A program made the position numbers and the translations under genes. The notes below the pieces were generated by a model. It was not told where the DNA came from and did no database searches. It saw nothing but the letters and a program-made list of their open reading frames with translations. DNA of 15,027 nucleotides from Prevotella sp. UBA746 (GTDB lineage: Bacteria > Bacteroidota > Bacteroidia > Bacteroidales > Bacteroidaceae). Location of the stretch: contig DBKQ01000032.1 of assembly GCA_002298545.1 (NCBI GenBank), positions 1 through 15,027 of the forward strand. Direction: 5' to 3'. Positions 1 through 7,699 of this stretch are shown here, one piece after another; position 1 is the stretch's first letter, and each line of letters opens with the position of its first letter.

Positions 1-381
1 GGAGGCGGGGGAGGGGAAGATATAAATTCGAAAGTTTAGTAAAATTAGGAATTAGGAATTAGGAATGGGGGCTACTGTTGTCGGTATCAGACAAGGTAGC
101 TCTCATTCTTTTTATTCCTAATTTCTCATTCAGAGAAATTTCTCATTCCTCATTCCTAATTCCTCATTCCTAATTCAGAGAAATTCCTAATTCAGAGAAA
201 TTCCTAATTCAGAGAAATTCCTCATTCCTAATTAATGTAAAGCTGCTTAATGAAACATGAAACAATGAAACAATGAAACATTTTTAACCTGTACATCACG
301 ACATTTTCCTAATTCATTTTGTAAGCTGCGGTTATCAAAAATTAAAATCTTGTGTCAAAAATCACAATAATAAAACGAAAA
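1..381. repeat. Repeat-rich spacer upstream of nqrA
   Basis: No gene is visible here. The first 45 bases match the right half of the G-rich hairpin element at 14142-14195 and its tail (ggaggcgggggaggggaag, then ATAAA..GAAAGTT.AGT), so the left half probably lies outside the window. Positions 47-66 hold AGGAATT heptamers. Positions 169-219 hold three exact tandem copies of a 17-bp unit (CCTAATTCAGAGAAATT), with a degenerate copy near 125-141. Positions 244-281 hold AATGAAAC units of the family seen again at 7700-7739, 7825-7862 and 14239-14278. The attagg units at 45-65 and the cctaatt units further on are inverted relative to each other and could pair. Confidence 0.8.
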
Positions 382-414
382 CTTGTTAAGATAAACTTAT
401 TTTTTGTAGATTTG
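382..414 (+). promoter_or_regulatory. Promoter of the nqr operon
   Basis: TAGATTTG at 407-414 fits the Bacteroidota -7 consensus TAnnTTTG. CTTG at 382-385 lies 21 bases upstream and can serve as the -33 element (consensus TTTG). The predicted transcript would start about 7 bases past 414, giving a leader of roughly 50 bases before the nqrA ATG. No operator or riboswitch-like fold was recognised. Confidence 0.6.
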
Positions 415-472
415 CAAAAGTTTTGATAAAGGTATTAATGTTCTTAGCAAGTAATTTTTAATTTAATTTTTT

Positions 473-1837
473 ATGACAAGGGTAATAAAATTACACCGTG
501 GACTTGACATCAATCTTGCAGGCAAGGCGGAAAAGAAAACAATAGCCGTAGAGCCAAGCAGGGTTTATGCCTTGTCGCCGTTAGGCTTTGAGGGCGTAAA
601 GCCGAAAGCCGTGGTGAAAGAGGGAGACTCTGTCAAGGCAGGCGATGCTTTGTTTGTGAACAAAGACTATCCCGAGGTGAAGTTCGCTTCGCCCGTCAGC
701 GGCAAGGTCGTCCTCGTGGAGCGCGGCGACAGGCGCAAGCTCCTGAGCATCCGCGTGGAGGCTGACAAAGAGCAAGAGTATGCAGATTTCGGGGTGAAGA
801 GTGTAGGCTCGCTAACGGGCGAGCAAGTAAAGACAGCCCTGCTCGAGGCAGGCCTCTTCGGATATATCAATCAGTTGCCTTATGCCGTGTCGACAAATCC
901 GTCGGCAGAGCCTAAGGCAATTTTTGTTTCCGCCCTGCGCGACATGCCGCTTGCAGGCGACTTCGGTTATGAGCTGCAAGGACAGGAGCAGGATTTCCAG
1001 ACGGGACTCACCGCCCTGAGCAAGATGGCAAAGACCTATCTTGGGGTAGGGAAGAACCAGAAAATCAGCGCTGAAGATGTAGAGACCGTCATCTTCAGCG
1101 GCAAATGTCCGGCAGGCAATGTCGGAGTACAGGTGAACCACATCTCGCCCGTAAACAAGGGCGAAGTGGTGTGGACAGTAGACCCTACGGCAGTTCTGTT
1201 CTTCGGCAGACTCTTCAATACGGGCAAGGTAGACCTTCGTCGCCTTGTGGCACTTGGCGGCTCCGAGGTAAAAGCTCCGCATTATGCCGAGATGCTCGTA
1301 GGTCAGGACATCGACCAGCTGACAGAAGGAGCGTATGATGCAGTAACCGGCGTGCGCATCATCATGGGCAATCCGCTTACAGGCAAACCCGTAGACATGG
1401 CGGCAGCCGACACAAAGTCGTTCACCCGCTTCCTCGGTGCCCACACAAGCGAAATAACAATAATCCCCGAGGGCGACAAGGCAGACGAGTTTGCCGGATG
1501 GATAATGCCGCGACTCGCACAGTTCAGCACCTCGCGCAGCTATTTCTCGTGGCTCTTCGGCAAGAAGAAAGAATACCGCCTCGATGCCCGCATAAAGGGC
1601 GGCGAGCGCCACATGATAATGAGCGGCGAATACGACAAGGTGTTGCCGATGGACATATATGCCGAATACCTGATAAAGGCAATCATCACCGGCGACATCG
1701 ACAAGCAGGAACAGCTCGGAATATACGAGGTGAGTCCCGAAGACTTCGCCCTTGCCGAGTTCGTCGACTCCTCGAAGCTCGAACTGCAGCGCATCGTGCG
1801 CCAGGGACTCGACACACTAAGAAAAGAAAACAGCTAA
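473..1837 (+). CDS. nqrA: Na+-NQR subunit A
   Basis: NqrA is the cytoplasmic subunit of the Na+-translocating NADH:quinone oxidoreductase, the membrane complex that passes electrons from NADH to quinone and pumps Na+ out; family studies link it to quinone interaction. The product is 454 aa, near the usual length of about 445. It begins MTRVIKLHRGLDINLAGKA, the typical family start, followed by the barrel-sandwich N-terminal region (to about residue 260), an SLBB-like region (about 260-310) and a C-terminal domain. It has no membrane segments, as expected. The ATG at 473 is chosen because the family start motif follows directly; there is no Shine-Dalgarno site, which is normal for Bacteroidota. 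It is the first of six co-oriented nqr genes, and nqrB starts 18 bases after its stop. Confidence 0.97.
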   Translation: MTRVIKLHRGLDINLAGKAEKKTIAVEPSRVYALSPLGFEGVKPKAVVKEGDSVKAGDALFVNKDYPEVKFASPVSGKVVLVERGDRRKLLSIRVEADKEQEYADFGVKSVGSLTGEQVKTALLEAGLFGYINQLPYAVSTNPSAEPKAIFVSALRDMPLAGDFGYELQGQEQDFQTGLTALSKMAKTYLGVGKNQKISAEDVETVIFSGKCPAGNVGVQVNHISPVNKGEVVWTVDPTAVLFFGRLFNTGKVDLRRLVALGGSEVKAPHYAEMLVGQDIDQLTEGAYDAVTGVRIIMGNPLTGKPVDMAAADTKSFTRFLGAHTSEITIIPEGDKADEFAGWIMPRLAQFSTSRSYFSWLFGKKKEYRLDARIKGGERHMIMSGEYDKVLPMDIYAEYLIKAIITGDIDKQEQLGIYEVSPEDFALAEFVDSSKLELQRIVRQGLDTLRKENS

Positions 1838-1855
1838 CTTATAATTCAACACGTT

Positions 1856-3013
1856 ATGTCATTATTAAGAAACTATCTTGACAAAATAAAGCCGAACTTC
1901 GAGCCTGGAGGAAAGCTCCACTCGCTGCGCAGCGTGTACGACGGTTTCGAGACGTTCCTCTACGTGCCGAACACCACGTCGCGCTCGGGAGCGAACATCC
2001 ACGACGCCATCGACTCCAAGCGAATAATGAGTATGGTGGTAATAGCCCTGCTGCCGGCACTACTCTTCGGCATGTACAACATCGGCTACCAGAACTATGC
2101 AGCGGCAGGAGCAGAAGGGTCGCCCGTCAGCATGTTCCTCTACGGACTGCTTGCCGTGCTGCCCAAAATCCTCGTGAGCTACATCGTCGGACTGGGCATT
2201 GAATTTGCCTGGGCACAATGGAAGGGCGAGGAAATACAAGAGGGCTACCTCGTCAGCGGCATCATCATCCCGATGATTCTCCCCGTGGGCTGCCCATTGT
2301 GGTGCATCGCCATCGCCGTAGCCTTCGCCGTAGTCTTCGGCAAGGAAATATTCGGCGGAACGGGAATGAACATCTTCAACGTAGCACTGCTTGCCCGTGC
2401 CTTCCTCTTCTTCTCATACCCGTCGAAGATGAGCGGCGACGCCGTGTGGGTGGCAACCGACAGCATCTGCGGACTGGGCAACTCGCTGCCCGACGCCTAC
2501 ACCTGTGCCACGCCGCTCGGACAGCTCGCACAGGGCACTGTCCCGTCGGCATCGCTTCTCGACAGCATCATCGGTCTCATCCCCGGAAGCATCGGTGAGA
2601 CAAGCGTCATAGCCATCGCCATCGGAGCCATAATACTGCTCTGGACGGGCATTCCCTCATGGAAAACCATGCTCAGCGTGTTCCTCGGCGGAGGCATCAT
2701 GGCTGTAGTGTTCCAGCTCACGGGGCAGTCGCCAGTAGAGTGGTACCAGCACATCGTAATCGGAGGCTTCTGCTTCGGTGCCGTGTTCATGGCAACCGAC
2801 CCTGTAACATCGGCACGCACCGAAACCGGAAAATGGATCTACGGCTTCATCATCGGAGCCCTGGCGATAATAATCCGCGTTATGAACCCCGGATTCCCTG
2901 AGGGCATGATGCTCGCCATCCTCTTCGGCAACATGATGGCACCGACGATAGACTATTTCGTGGTGGAGAGAAACATTAACAAGCGACTAAAAAGAATGAA
3001 GAACAATGGCTAA
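1856..3013 (+). CDS. nqrB: Na+-NQR subunit B, covalent FMN site
   Basis: NqrB is the large integral membrane subunit that carries riboflavin and a covalent FMN and forms much of the Na+ path. At 385 aa it is somewhat shorter than the Vibrio protein (about 415). A soluble N-terminus of about 55 residues carries the sequence RSGANIHDAIDSKR, followed by many hydrophobic helices (about 57-80, 93-118, 131-162, 168-190, 250-265, 270-290, 300-320, 330-350, 355-375). The flavinylation site is DAYTCAT at residues 213-219, so Thr219 should be the FMN-linked residue. Here the motif is TCAT where the Vibrio protein has SGAT, so Cys replaces Gly. The 3' end overlaps nqrC by 8 bases, which suggests coupled translation. 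The ApbE flavin transferase needed for this modification is not in the window. Confidence 0.97.
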   Translation: MSLLRNYLDKIKPNFEPGGKLHSLRSVYDGFETFLYVPNTTSRSGANIHDAIDSKRIMSMVVIALLPALLFGMYNIGYQNYAAAGAEGSPVSMFLYGLLAVLPKILVSYIVGLGIEFAWAQWKGEEIQEGYLVSGIIIPMILPVGCPLWCIAIAVAFAVVFGKEIFGGTGMNIFNVALLARAFLFFSYPSKMSGDAVWVATDSICGLGNSLPDAYTCATPLGQLAQGTVPSASLLDSIIGLIPGSIGETSVIAIAIGAIILLWTGIPSWKTMLSVFLGGGIMAVVFQLTGQSPVEWYQHIVIGGFCFGAVFMATDPVTSARTETGKWIYGFIIGALAIIIRVMNPGFPEGMMLAILFGNMMAPTIDYFVVERNINKRLKRMKNNG

Positions 3014-3713
3014 ACTGAATACAAACTCTAATTCATACATTATAGCATATAGTTGCATAATGGTTATTGTCGTGGCATTTCTGCTCGCTTTCGTAAGTAG
3101 TGCGCTCAAGCCGCAGCAGGACGTGAACGTGGCTCTCGACAAGAAGAAGCAAATCCTTGCTGCCCTCAACATCCGCGACCTCTCCGACGAGCAGAGTGCA
3201 AAGAAATATGCCGAGGTGGTGGATGCCGACGCCATTATCGATGCCGGCGGCAACATCGTGGCAAAGGGAGAGAAGGGGGGCGAGAAAACAGGCTTCCTGC
3301 TCAACAGTGCCGACTATAAAAAAGGCAAGCTCGCCATCTTCGACTGCACTGTCGACGGCAAGCGGAAATACGTGGTGCCCGTCTACGGCATGGGACTCTG
3401 GGGACCCATCTGGGGCTACATCGCCGTGAACGACGACGGCAACACCGTGTTCGGAGCTTATTTCAACCATGAGGGCGAAACAGCCGGACTGGGTGCCGAA
3501 ATAAAGGATTCGCGCCAGTGGCAGAGCCTTTTCAAGGGCAAGACGATTTATGGAGCCGACGGCAAGCCCGTGCTGAAAGTGCTGAAGGCGAGCGAGGTGA
3601 AAGACCGCAGCTGCGAGGTGGACGCCGTTACCGGAGCCACTCTTACGTCGGTCGGCGTGAGCAACATGCTCCAGGAAGGCTTCGCAAAATACAAGAACTA
3701 TTTAAAGAAGTAA
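3006..3713 (+). CDS. nqrC: Na+-NQR subunit C, covalent FMN site
   Basis: NqrC carries the second covalent FMN on the periplasmic side of the complex. It is 235 aa, with a single membrane anchor at about residues 11-33 and an FMN-binding domain after it. The flavinylation motif is DAVTGATLTS at residues 206-215; Thr212 is the expected phosphoester-linked residue. Other family signatures visible are GLWGPIWGYIAV (about 130-141) and HEGETAGLGAEI (about 155-166). The start at 3006 overlaps the nqrB stop by 8 bases. nqrD follows after a 7-base gap. Confidence 0.97.
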   Translation: MAKLNTNSNSYIIAYSCIMVIVVAFLLAFVSSALKPQQDVNVALDKKKQILAALNIRDLSDEQSAKKYAEVVDADAIIDAGGNIVAKGEKGGEKTGFLLNSADYKKGKLAIFDCTVDGKRKYVVPVYGMGLWGPIWGYIAVNDDGNTVFGAYFNHEGETAGLGAEIKDSRQWQSLFKGKTIYGADGKPVLKVLKASEVKDRSCEVDAVTGATLTSVGVSNMLQEGFAKYKNYLKK

Positions 3714-3720
3714 ACGCATC

Positions 3721-4338
3721 ATGAAAAGTAATATAAAGGAAGTTTTCAAGGCACCGCTAAACTTCATGAACCCCGTGCTCGTGCAAGTGCTCGGCATCTG
3801 CTCCGCACTCGCCGTTACGTCGCAGCTCAAGCCTGCCCTCGTGATGGGAATGGCGGTTACCGTAATTACGGCATTCAGCAACCTCATCATCTCGCTCATC
3901 CGCAAGACGATACCAATGCGCATCCGCATCGTGGTGCAGCTCGTGGTCGTGGCAGCACTCGTAACCATCGTCAGTCAGTTGCTCAAGGCATACGTCTACG
4001 ACGTCAGTGTGGCACTCTCGGTCTACGTGGGCCTCATCATTACCAACTGCATCCTCATGGGGCGCCTCGAAGCATTCGCCATGCAGAACAAGCCGTGGCC
4101 GTCGTTTGTCGACGGATTCGCTAACGGACTGGGCTACGGCATAATCCTTGTAGTAGTAGGAGCCGTGCGCGAACTGCTCGGCAGAGGCTCCCTGCTCGGT
4201 TTCAAGATAATACCGCAGGGCGCATACGATTTCGGATATATGAACAACGGCATGATGACAATGCCCGCCATGGCACTGATTCTCATCGGCGTGGTGATAT
4301 GGATACATCGTGCATATTTTTATAAGGAGGAGAAATAA
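3721..4338 (+). CDS. nqrD: Na+-NQR subunit D
   Basis: NqrD is a membrane subunit related to RnfE that pairs with NqrE to hold an intramembrane 2Fe-2S centre. It is 205 aa with about six hydrophobic helices. The two cluster cysteines are clear: Cys27 in LGICSALAVT and Cys110 in ITNCILMGRLEA, the half-sites expected for this family. The stop codon overlaps the nqrE start by one base (TAATG), a classic coupled arrangement. An exact AAGGAGG at 4324-4330, inside the last codons, serves nqrE. Confidence 0.97.
   Translation: MKSNIKEVFKAPLNFMNPVLVQVLGICSALAVTSQLKPALVMGMAVTVITAFSNLIISLIRKTIPMRIRIVVQLVVVAALVTIVSQLLKAYVYDVSVALSVYVGLIITNCILMGRLEAFAMQNKPWPSFVDGFANGLGYGIILVVVGAVRELLGRGSLLGFKIIPQGAYDFGYMNNGMMTMPAMALILIGVVIWIHRAYFYKEEK
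4324..4330 (+). promoter_or_regulatory. Strong Shine-Dalgarno site for nqrE
   Basis: AAGGAGG lies 7 bases ahead of the nqrE ATG at 4338, inside the end of nqrD. Canonical Shine-Dalgarno sites are rare in Bacteroidota and no other gene in this window shows one this strong. With the one-base stop/start overlap it supports ATG 4338 as the nqrE start and suggests tuned NqrD:NqrE stoichiometry; the tuning is inference. Confidence 0.65.
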
Positions 4339-4964
4339 TGGAACACTTGATAAATCTTTTCTTCAGATCCATCTTTGTGGACAACATGATTTTCGCCTTC
4401 TTCCTCGGCATGTGCTCCTTCCTTGCCGTGTCGAAGAATGTGAAGACTTCGCTCGGTCTGGGCATCGCCGTAACCTTCGTGCTCTGTGTTACGGTGCCGG
4501 CAAACTATCTCCTGCAGACCCGCGTCTTGGGAGCCGACTGCATAGTGAAGGGCGTTGACCTGAGCTATCTCTCGTTCATCCTCTTCATCGCCGTCATTGC
4601 CGGCATAGTGCAGCTCGTGGAAATGGTAGTGGAGCGGTTCTCGCCGGCTCTATACGGGGCTTTGGGAATCTTCCTTCCGCTCATTGCCGTAAACTGTGCC
4701 ATCATGGGTGCCTCGCTCTTCATGCAGCAGCGCATCAACCTTGACCCTTCGAACACTCAGTATCTGGGCAGCGTGGCCGACGCCTTCGTCTATGCCCTCG
4801 GTTCGGGACTGGGCTGGACGCTTGCCATTGTGGCGATGGGTGCCATTCGCGAGAAGATGAAATACAGCGACGTGCCGAAGCCTCTGCAGGGACTCGGCAT
4901 CTCGTTTATCGTCGTCGGACTGATGGCTATCGCCATGATGTGTTTCTCGGGGTTGAAATTATAA
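4338..4964 (+). CDS. nqrE: Na+-NQR subunit E
   Basis: NqrE is the RnfA-related partner of NqrD; the two form an inverted pair in the membrane and share a 2Fe-2S centre. It is 208 aa and strongly hydrophobic with about six helices. Cys26 (FFLGMCSFLAV) and Cys120 (AVNCAIMGASLF) are at the same residue numbers as the cluster ligands known in the Vibrio cholerae protein. The stop (TAA at 4962-4964) sits inside a sequence resembling the tail of a dispersed repeat (see 4961-4986). Confidence 0.97.
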   Translation: MEHLINLFFRSIFVDNMIFAFFLGMCSFLAVSKNVKTSLGLGIAVTFVLCVTVPANYLLQTRVLGADCIVKGVDLSYLSFILFIAVIAGIVQLVEMVVERFSPALYGALGIFLPLIAVNCAIMGASLFMQQRINLDPSNTQYLGSVADAFVYALGSGLGWTLAIVAMGAIREKMKYSDVPKPLQGLGISFIVVGLMAIAMMCFSGLKL

Positions 4965-4986
4965 ATTCGAAACTTCAGTAAACAAA
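4961..4986 (+). repeat. Repeat-tail-like sequence between nqrE and nqrF
   Basis: TATAAATTCGAAACTTCAGT here closely matches TATAAATTCGAAAGTTTAGT at 21-40, where it directly follows the G-rich hairpin arm. A weaker version, ATAAAGCAGAAAGTTCAGT, follows the hairpin at 14193-14211. It supplies the nqrE stop codon and most of the 37-base gap before nqrF. Confidence 0.5.
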
Positions 4987-5001
4987 ACATAAAGTAGAAC
5001 A

Positions 5002-6288
5002 ATGAACATTAGTTATATATTTGCCAGCATCGGGGTGTTCCTCGCGGTAATCCTCGTTCTCGTCATCGTATTGCTGGTGGCAAAGAAATATTTGAGTCCG
5101 AGCGGTAAGGTGAAGATTACCGTCAACGGCGACACCGTGCTCGAAGTGGAGCAGGGCGACAGCGTGATGAACACTCTCAACGAGAAGGGCATCCATCTGC
5201 CTTCGGCTTGCGGCGGAAAGGCAAGCTGCGGACAGTGCAAACTGCAGATTCTAAAGGGTGGCGGCGAGATTCTCGATTCCGAGAAACCGCATTTCTCGCG
5301 CAAGGAAATTAAAGACAACTGGCGCCTGGGCTGTCAGGCTAAGGTGAAGGGCGACATGGAGGTGAAGGTGCCCGAATCGGTTATGGGCGTGAAAGAATGG
5401 GAGTGCACCGTTATCGGCAACCGCAACGTGGCTACCTTCATCAAGGAGTTCAAGGTGGCGCTGCCTAAGGGTGAGCACATGGACTTTGAGCCTGGCTCGT
5501 ATGCTCAGATAAAGATTCCGGCTTTCTCTATGGACTACGACAAGGACATCGACAAGCAGCTAATCGGCGACACTTATCTGCCGGCATGGCAGAAGTTCGG
5601 ACTCTTCGCCCTGAAGTGTCGGAACACGGAGCCTACCATCCGTGCTTATTCCATGGCTAACTATCCCGACGAGGGCGACGTCATTACGCTCAACGTGCGT
5701 ATCGCCACGCCGCCGTTTAAACCGAAAGACCAGGGACCGGGCTTCATCGACGTCAGTCCGGGTATCGCCTCGTCTTACATCTTCTCCCTGAAACCGGGCG
5801 ACAAGGTGTTGATGTCGGGACCTTACGGCGAATTCCGTCCGCAGTATGGCACGGGGCGCGAAATGATATGGGTTGGCGGCGGTGCCGGAATGGCTCCGCT
5901 CCGTGCGCAGATCATGCACATGCTCCGCGGTCATGAGATTGCTCCCGAAGACCGTCAGCGCGAGATGCACTATTTCTATGGTGCCCGTGCCCTGGAGGAG
6001 GTGCCGTTCCTCAACGACTTCCTCGAACTGGAGAAGGAGCATCCTAACTTCCATTTCCATCTTGCTCTCGACCGTCCCGACCCTAAGGCTGATGCTGCCG
6101 GGATTAAATACACTCCTGGTTTCGTGGCTCCTGTCATGGGCGACACTTACCTGAAGCAGCATGAGGAACCGGAAGACTGCGAGTATTATCTCTGCGGTCC
6201 GCCAATGATGACCAAGACCGTGCTCGACCTCCTCTACTCCCTCGGAGTGGAAGACGATATGATTCGATTCGACAACTTCGGAGGATAA
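5002..6288 (+). CDS. nqrF: Na+-NQR subunit F, NADH dehydrogenase
   Basis: NqrF is the electron-input subunit: it oxidises NADH through FAD and passes electrons to a 2Fe-2S centre. It is 428 aa with one N-terminal membrane helix (about 5-28), a plant-type ferredoxin domain (about 35-125) and a ferredoxin-reductase domain (about 130-428). The cluster ligands Cys70, Cys76, Cys79 and Cys111 are all present at the same numbers as in Vibrio. The FAD motif RAYS is at 214-217, the NADH-binding glycine loop VGGGAGMAPLRAQ at 291-303, the nucleotide-site Cys398 lies in YYLCGPPMM, and the C-terminal aromatic lies in FDNFGG. It is the last nqr gene, and a repeat array starts immediately after its stop. 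Confidence 0.97.
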   Translation: MNISYIFASIGVFLAVILVLVIVLLVAKKYLSPSGKVKITVNGDTVLEVEQGDSVMNTLNEKGIHLPSACGGKASCGQCKLQILKGGGEILDSEKPHFSRKEIKDNWRLGCQAKVKGDMEVKVPESVMGVKEWECTVIGNRNVATFIKEFKVALPKGEHMDFEPGSYAQIKIPAFSMDYDKDIDKQLIGDTYLPAWQKFGLFALKCRNTEPTIRAYSMANYPDEGDVITLNVRIATPPFKPKDQGPGFIDVSPGIASSYIFSLKPGDKVLMSGPYGEFRPQYGTGREMIWVGGGAGMAPLRAQIMHMLRGHEIAPEDRQREMHYFYGARALEEVPFLNDFLELEKEHPNFHFHLALDRPDPKADAAGIKYTPGFVAPVMGDTYLKQHEEPEDCEYYLCGPPMMTKTVLDLLYSLGVEDDMIRFDNFGG

Positions 6289-6396
6289 GGAAGATTGAAA
6301 AATTGAAAAATGGAAAGATTGAAAAAAGATTGAAAAATGGAAAGATTGAAAAAAGGTTGAAAGATGGAAAGATTGAAAAAAACGTTGGAAAATTGA
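6289..6396 (+). repeat. GATTGAAA / ATGGAAA tandem array after nqrF
   Basis: Right after the nqrF stop come repeated units of the form GATTGAAAAA and ATGGAAA. They read in the sense of nqrF transcription. The same units appear as their complement at 6600-6777, downstream of the convergent smalltalk gene, so the two arrays can pair across the spacer 6289-6773. No coding gene is visible in that 485-base spacer. Confidence 0.85.
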
Positions 6397-6426
6397 ACGG
6401 TAATTTTTGAAACGACAATATTTTGA

Positions 6427-6508
6427 AACGATAATAGAGACAATAGTAGACAATATTTTCCTTTTTTTTTTAGGATTTTAATTGTCTAAAATTGTCTCTA
6501 TTGTCGTT
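6427..6508. repeat. Long hairpin with 28-bp arms
   Basis: The arm at 6427-6454 (AACGATAATAGAGACAATAG...) pairs with 6481-6508 (ATTGTCTAAAATTGTCTCTA...) with three mismatches over 28 bp. The 26-base loop contains a run of T. It lies midway between the converging nqr operon and the HU/smalltalk genes, and could end transcription or stabilise 3' ends. It lacks a T-run directly after the stem, so it is not a textbook intrinsic terminator. Confidence 0.7.
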
Positions 6509-6645
6509 AAATAATCAGTATTATTTCATGTCTTCCTATTCAGATAGACTTCATTTTTAATTCTTAATATGATTTTCCGTTTCTACATTTTCAGATTTAT
6601 CAACGTTTTCCATCTTTCCATTTTTCCATTTTTCCATTTTAAAAA

Positions 6646-6777
6646 GCGTTTTTCCATCTTTCAATCTTTCAATTTTTCCATTTTGAAAAGCGTTTTTCCA
6701 TCTTTCAATCTTTCAATTTTTCCATTTTGAAAAGCGTTTTTCAATCTTTCAATCTTTAAATTTTTCCATTTTTCTAC
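6646..6777. repeat. 44-bp tandem repeat, three copies
   Basis: Units start at GCG at 6646, 6690 and 6734, exactly 44 bases apart. Each contains GCGTTTTTCCATCTTTCAAT followed by more TTTCAATC/TTTCCAT units and ends near TTTTGAAAA. The second unit is an almost exact copy of the first and the third is degenerate. On the minus strand the units read GATTGAAAGATGGAAA, sense-oriented downstream of the smalltalk gene. There are no spacers between units, so this is not a CRISPR array. Confidence 0.8.
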
Positions 6778-6866
6778 ATGCAGCTCGTCACTCCGAGTGT
6801 AGTTGCGATAGCCGTGAGGATGCTTATTACGACCTGTAGAATAGTTGTCCAAGTGTTCTTTTTCAT
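6774..6866 (-). CDS. Smalltalk protein (30-aa hydrophobic peptide)
   Basis: A 30-aa product begins MKKNTW, continues with a hydrophobic helix (about residues 7-25) and ends GVTSCM. I recognise this as the Bacteroidota 'smalltalk protein' family, found beside HU-like DNA-binding proteins in this phylum; its function is unknown. The hydrophobic stretch followed by SC near the end suggests a membrane peptide. The start is ATG at 6866 and the stop TAG at 6774. It lies 89 bases downstream of the HU-like gene on the same strand, probably co-transcribed. A longer frame at 6661-6852 overlaps it but runs into the tandem repeat and is judged spurious. Confidence 0.85.
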   Translation of the reverse strand: MKKNTWTTILQVVISILTAIATTLGVTSCM

Positions 6867-6955
6867 GGTATTATTCTTTTGTTATATTAACATAGTTATA
6901 CATTAGTGTTCTATTTTCTCTCATTTTATTTCCCACCCACCTTCCCTACACTACA

Positions 6956-7390
6956 CTACTGCTGCGGCTTCTTTTCCTCGCTCTTTCCCGAAGTATATTC
7001 CGAGAACTCGCGGTACTGTATTTTGTCGCTCATGACGCTCGGTCTGAGCTCACCCGTAGCACGGCATCTGAGGGTGCACTTCTTGATGTTTGCGGCAGGG
7101 GTAAACTCCTCGGCAGTGGCTGCACCCGTAGTATTGATTCCCACGCTGAAGATGGCGAGGTCGTCGATCTTCACGTTCTTGCCGTCGAGCACCAGCTCCT
7201 TCACGCAGTCCACCATATCGCGGAGCACTCCACGGATACAGCCCTGAGAATACGGCGTGTGGTGTTTCGACATGTGTTCCGCCAGTTTGTCGAGGTCTAT
7301 GGTGTCTTCTGCTACGGCACGTGCATACCATTTCTTGAAGGTGCTAGGATTGCTCTCGTTGGCGTTTTGATACTTTTTGTAACGAATCAT
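6956..7390 (-). CDS. HU-like DNA-binding protein (HU-HIG type)
   Basis: The product is 144 aa beginning MIRYKKYQN. The HU fold is seen in WYARAVAEDTIDLDKLAEHM (about 21-40) and in the helix-strand region RGVLRDMVDCVKELVLDGKN followed by VKIDDLAIFSVGI (about 53-85). It is a dimeric nucleoid-type DNA-binding family that is much expanded in Bacteroidota. An upstream in-frame ATG at 7429 would add 13 residues; I prefer 7390 because family members start with a short M..Y..YQN sequence and because this leaves a normal leader after the promoter at 7478-7509. The C-terminal tail (SEEKKPQQ) is charged and probably disordered. The adjacency to the smalltalk gene is typical of this phylum. Confidence 0.88.
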   Translation of the reverse strand: MIRYKKYQNANESNPSTFKKWYARAVAEDTIDLDKLAEHMSKHHTPYSQGCIRGVLRDMVDCVKELVLDGKNVKIDDLAIFSVGINTTGAATAEEFTPAANIKKCTLRCRATGELRPSVMSDKIQYREFSEYTSGKSEEKKPQQ

Positions 7391-7477
7391 AGTTGTTGTG
7401 TTTTTAATGGTTATTATTAATGTTGTCAATAAAAAATTGGTTTTTGCGTTGGGTCGACTCTTCTCTCAAATCCATTG

Positions 7478-7509
7478 CAAAGATACAAAATTTTCTTCGT
7501 TTTTGCAAT
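7478..7509 (-). promoter_or_regulatory. Promoter of the HU-like/smalltalk unit
   Basis: On the minus strand the -7 element TATCTTTG occupies 7485-7478, a perfect match to TAnnTTTG. ATTG at 7509-7506, 20 bases upstream, can act as the -33 element. The leader to ATG 7390 would be about 80 bases. No fold was recognised in the leader. Confidence 0.65.
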
Positions 7510-7699
7510 AGTTTTACGGAATTATTTTTGTAAATTACTGTTAATATGCATAGTATTTATGTTAAATTAAAAAACGCCATAGTTTTACCCTTCAAGTAAA
7601 AAACTTAGAGCATAAAAGTGGCGCAGTTGTCTGTTTGTTTTGTGTACCTCTCCTCATCTTAATCTCTCCTCATCTTAATCCCTGTCCATTCGATAAAAT

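Noticed and set aside
169..219. Possible CRISPR array (17-bp repeats), also considered for 6646-6777
   Set aside because: Units are directly abutting with no unique spacers, and no cas genes are present.
812..1612. 266-aa open frame antisense to nqrA
   Set aside because: Opposite a clear core gene, with no recognisable family, promoter or conserved motif.
5560..6453. 297-aa open frame antisense to nqrF
   Set aside because: It lies fully opposite a well-supported nqrF and its N-terminus is low-complexity sequence read from the GATTGAAA array. A codon-use shadow.
6427..6508. Hairpin as a transposon (MITE)
   Set aside because: The arms are inverted, but I see no flanking target duplication and no second copy in the window.
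6661..6852. 63-aa minus-strand frame ending in KWKNLKIERLKN-like repeats
   Set aside because: It overlaps the smalltalk gene in another frame and its second half is only the translated 44-bp repeat.
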